Below the pieces are notes generated by a model. The model did not search any database. It worked only from the letters and a program-made list of their open reading frames with translations, and was not told where the DNA came from. A stretch of DNA of 64,000 bases from Helopsaltes ochotensis (taxonomy: Eukaryota; Chordata; Aves; Passeriformes; Locustellidae): contig VXBM01000285.1 of NCBI GenBank assembly GCA_013400155.1, forward strand, positions 159,211 to 223,210, given 5' to 3'. Below, in pieces: positions 61,101 through 64,000 of this stretch (the stretch's first letter is position 1; each line of letters opens with the position of its first letter). The position numbers and the translations under genes are program-made.

Positions 61101-64000
61101 TCCTCAACCCTTAATTTATATTTAGAAGCTGAGTGTTTTCCTTGAATCCCTTTCTGGCTCAGCCAAACTCAGAGCCCAGGCTGACAGCTGTGAGTTTGTA
61201 CCATCAATTTCCATGTCCATGTTCCTCAGATAATTACCTGAGGGAGCAGGTTTCAAACCACAGCGTGTGGCCCACGGCCAAGGCGATAGAGATCTGGCAT
61301 TGTGTGGGAAGAAGGGTCAGTGCAAATCAAATATGACCCCCATTCCCACATGAAAAGGAAATAAAACCTCCACGTGCAGGCATGTGGAGAAGCTTCTCCT
61401 TAGTCCCTCAGCTTAAGTATAACCCAGCAGAAAAAATAATGCTGGCAAGGAAATACAACTGGGTTTATTGGCCATTTGGTGCCCAGCAGGTCTCAAACTC
61501 TTCAGCGCTGGTTTTTCATTAATGCTGCACTGGAAACCCCAGCTGCCTGCTTGTTTTAGGAGCTGAAAATCTTCTGTGTGCTGGAGGCAGGAATAAAAGT
61601 TTGCAGCAAAGAACATAAAAAGGAAAAGTTGACATGGCTGTGAGCAACTTGGGTGGAAAGCTGAAAGCTCCCCGCACAGACATTGCAGAAACAGATTCCC
61701 CCAGACTGGATGAAGTGTCTGGGAGGTTGGTCACCGAGGGATGTAAGCCACCCACCCTCTGAGCATGAAGAGAGGCCAGGGTGACCACCTTGGGCTTCAA
61801 TGTCTCACTTTCAGGTGCCTGAATTAGGGCAGGTAAATCGCACACTTGCAGTGGAGGGACTGTCTTGCAGATGGTGGTGCTTCAGGGGGAATAGGTGAGT
61901 CTGAGGGAGTAGGGAGGCAGGATGTGCCATCATGTCCTGCCATGCTGGTGAAACTCAAACTGTTAAGGATGGCTCCAAAGCCCCCATGGTCTCTTTGTCC
62001 AGGACATCGACCCCATTGTCTGATTCCTTCTCTACAAACAAGAGCAACCCAGTTTCCACAACCAAATTGTTTCAGTAGCTTGTTCAACAAGCAGCCCTCG
62101 TGGGCTCAGCTGTGATCATCCCCAGCGTCACTCAGTCAGAAATTGCTGGATTTTGATGTGTGTGGAAAGGCTCTGTGCTAACAGGGGACCTGCAGCTGTG
62201 GTCATCACGGTGTCCTTGTGTGCCATGGGCTGCAGGACAGAAGAGCTCCAGCAGCACCTGACCCAGCTGCTGGGTTTAGTCCCCAGGCAGTGTCACTTGT
62301 CCCACCCTGGAAAGCCACAGACCCCAGCCGTGGTGAGGTGTCCTGTGAGTCAGCTGTGGATGCTCCTGGGAAGTGAGGAATTCTTCCCATACAAAAATCC
62401 CAAGGAGTGTAATGCAAATGGCTATATTTAGGCATTTGAACCACGACTCACTGAGTGCCCCCAGTGTAACAGAGCAAAAGGAGTGTGAGGAAGTAGCAAA
62501 GTATTTGTCCTGCATAAAGACTAAATATCCATTATCAGCAATCTCTTTGGCCTGCTTCCTCTGTTGTTTCTTTCCCTCTGGAGATTTGGCAATTGGATTG
62601 ATTTGCTGCCTGACTCACTGTCTTAGATTGAGATACTGAAAATTGCTGACAGTATTAATAAAATTAGCATTAGGGAGGATGTTTAAACATTTGCCTTTGA
62701 CGTTTTTAGGGGAGAGAGCTGACATTTAGTCTAAGTTAAAAAGTTACTTAATTGCCTTTGTTTTTTCCCCTGACCAAAGTCTTTGTAGTTTTCATGTGAA
62801 AACTTAGTGCAGAACTAAGAATTTCAGATTGCAGGTTTTGGTCTTTTTGCTGAGAACCCCTGATTAGTTAAGAGAGCACTAGATATTGAACAGTGTTCTT
62901 GGGAGAAATATTTTCATAAAACCATAAAATACATGTACAAGTATCTCCAGCAGTATTGTTTTATGATAGGGAGGATTATTTTGTTCTGTCTTAGGTGACA
63001 TAAAGGTCAAACTGAAATAATAGTCTTAATGTCAAAATCTAAGGACAGGCAAATAATTTTCAAGAATGGTTTGCATCATTACTTTTAAATGCAGTTGCCT
63101 GGTCCTTAGGATTTGTGGTTAACTTTTGCTCCCTGTGGAAAATGACTGAATTGAGGAGACATTTGTTTCGTGTCATGACTGCTCTTTATCTACACACCCT
63201 GCACTGTTTTCACGTGGTTCAATTAATCCCCAGGGAACAGCAGCAGAGCTGGGGTTTGCTCTGGTAGGCAAGAGGATCACTTTCCAACAGTCATTATAGG
63301 CAATTTTCAGTAGCCCTTAAAGGTTTTAATTTGGGTATTTGCTATTTTGTGCTCTTTGCCTGACGAGTGGAGCTGTCTGATGTCACTGAGAGTCTTCTTG
63401 AATATTCCCTTTCCATAACCACTGGGGCAAAGTGTCAGAGCTGCTGCCACTGGTCAGTGTCCGTGTAAGGTGTGGAATTGTGAGAAAGATCTTTCCCGTG
63501 TTAACATTCACTTATAGGTTGTATCCTTTTAAATAGGATTCTTTTTATCCTTTTTATCCTTTTTAATAAGGCACTGCCAGTCACCTCCCTTGCCCTGTCT
63601 GTTTCCTGCTGGCCTCATCCCTTGGCTGGTGGGAACACAAGATTTTGGGGATGGAACTGGCATGACTTTGTGCCTGTGTCATTTTGAGGCCATACTTGCT
63701 GGCTGTGTGCTGCTATCAGCAGAACCAGTCACTCTTCAGGGGAGTTTTCAGTGGGGGAATCCAGCAGCAAGCCCTTGCCAGTCTCAGCTGTACACGTGTG
63801 CGGTCCAATTCCCACCGCCTTTAACGAAGAGTGAGTGCCAGAATCTAAAACAACCCTTCCTGCTCTCCTCTAGACAGCATCGCTTGTTCCATCCCACAAA
63901 AAGTTGCTATTCTCTTACCCTTTCTTCCCTTTCTCTGACTGCAAAAAGTATAAATTATTTCAGTGCAAAAATTTTGGAAGGTTTTCTCCCTCTTCCCCAT
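58151..64000 (+). other. COL26A1 intron, last part of the window
   Basis: Unique sequence; no exon was recognised, and no coiled-coil or Gly-X-Y segment is seen before the window ends. It contains a 9-bp tandem repeat at 63541-63564 and an AT-rich segment at 62630-62780. Open frames at 59516-59842 (-), 61519-61845 (-) and 62153-62431 (+) match nothing I recognise. Confidence 0.55.
63541..63564. repeat. 9-bp tandem repeat, about 2.7 copies
   Basis: Perfect copies of ctttttatc start at 63541 and 63550, with a partial copy (cttttt) from 63559. A related gtatccttttaaat word lies just upstream. Confidence 0.9.

Noticed and set aside
1..64000. CRISPR arrays, bacterial operons, tRNA or rRNA genes, phage or toxin systems
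   Set aside because: None seen. The direct repeats are head-to-tail tandem units without spacers, I found no tRNA cloverleaf or rRNA sequence, and the spliced exon and CR1 repeats indicate a vertebrate nuclear genome.

Overview
The window looks like non-coding vertebrate nuclear DNA, most likely from a bird. It has moderate GC content and low repeat density. The recognisable LINE copies are short 3' ends of CR1 elements, the dominant avian LINE. There are a few very old SINE-like (MIR/CORE-SINE) fragments and no sign of L1, Alu or other mammalian young repeats. There are no bacterial-style operons or closely packed ORFs. The many 60-230 codon open frames are chance frames in intronic DNA: they overlap on both strands, match no family I recognise, and lack convincing splice or codon signals.

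I can defend one protein-coding feature: a 104-bp internal exon on the + strand at 1861-1964. It encodes the C-terminal half of an EMI domain and ends in the WRCCPGFTGSNC signature. From memory the peptide matches the EMI domain of collagen type XXVI alpha 1 (COL26A1, formerly EMID2) better than its paralogue EMID1. If that is right, 1-1860 is the end of the upstream intron and 1965-64000 (about 62 kb) lies in the next intron. I found neither the following Cys-containing/coiled-coil exon nor any Gly-X-Y collagen exon.

Layout: 1-1860, intron end with a MIR-like SINE. 1861-1964, EMI exon. 1965-14500, intron with a 36-bp minisatellite, a CR1 3' end, a 48-bp tandem duplication and a second small CR1 tail. 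14500-32600, mostly unique sequence with weak SINE-like traces, small tandem duplications and a CpG-richer patch near 27.6-27.9 kb. 32609-32651, a pure 43-A tract. 33-47 kb, three CR1 fragments and AT-rich segments that resemble conserved non-coding DNA. 47.4-48.1 kb, a GC-rich block with an 11-bp minisatellite. 49.65-50.1 kb, a possible minus-strand LTR-like element. 53950-54399, an assembly gap of Ns. 57.6-58.2 kb, two ancient amniote repeat fragments. The remainder is unique intron-like sequence.

I looked for an undescribed system and did not find one. The points most worth checking are the exon-poor giant intron, the candidate regulatory segments, the unclassified retroelement-like sequences, and the tandem or inverted repeats listed as findings. 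All gene and repeat family names come from memory of the families, not from searches.
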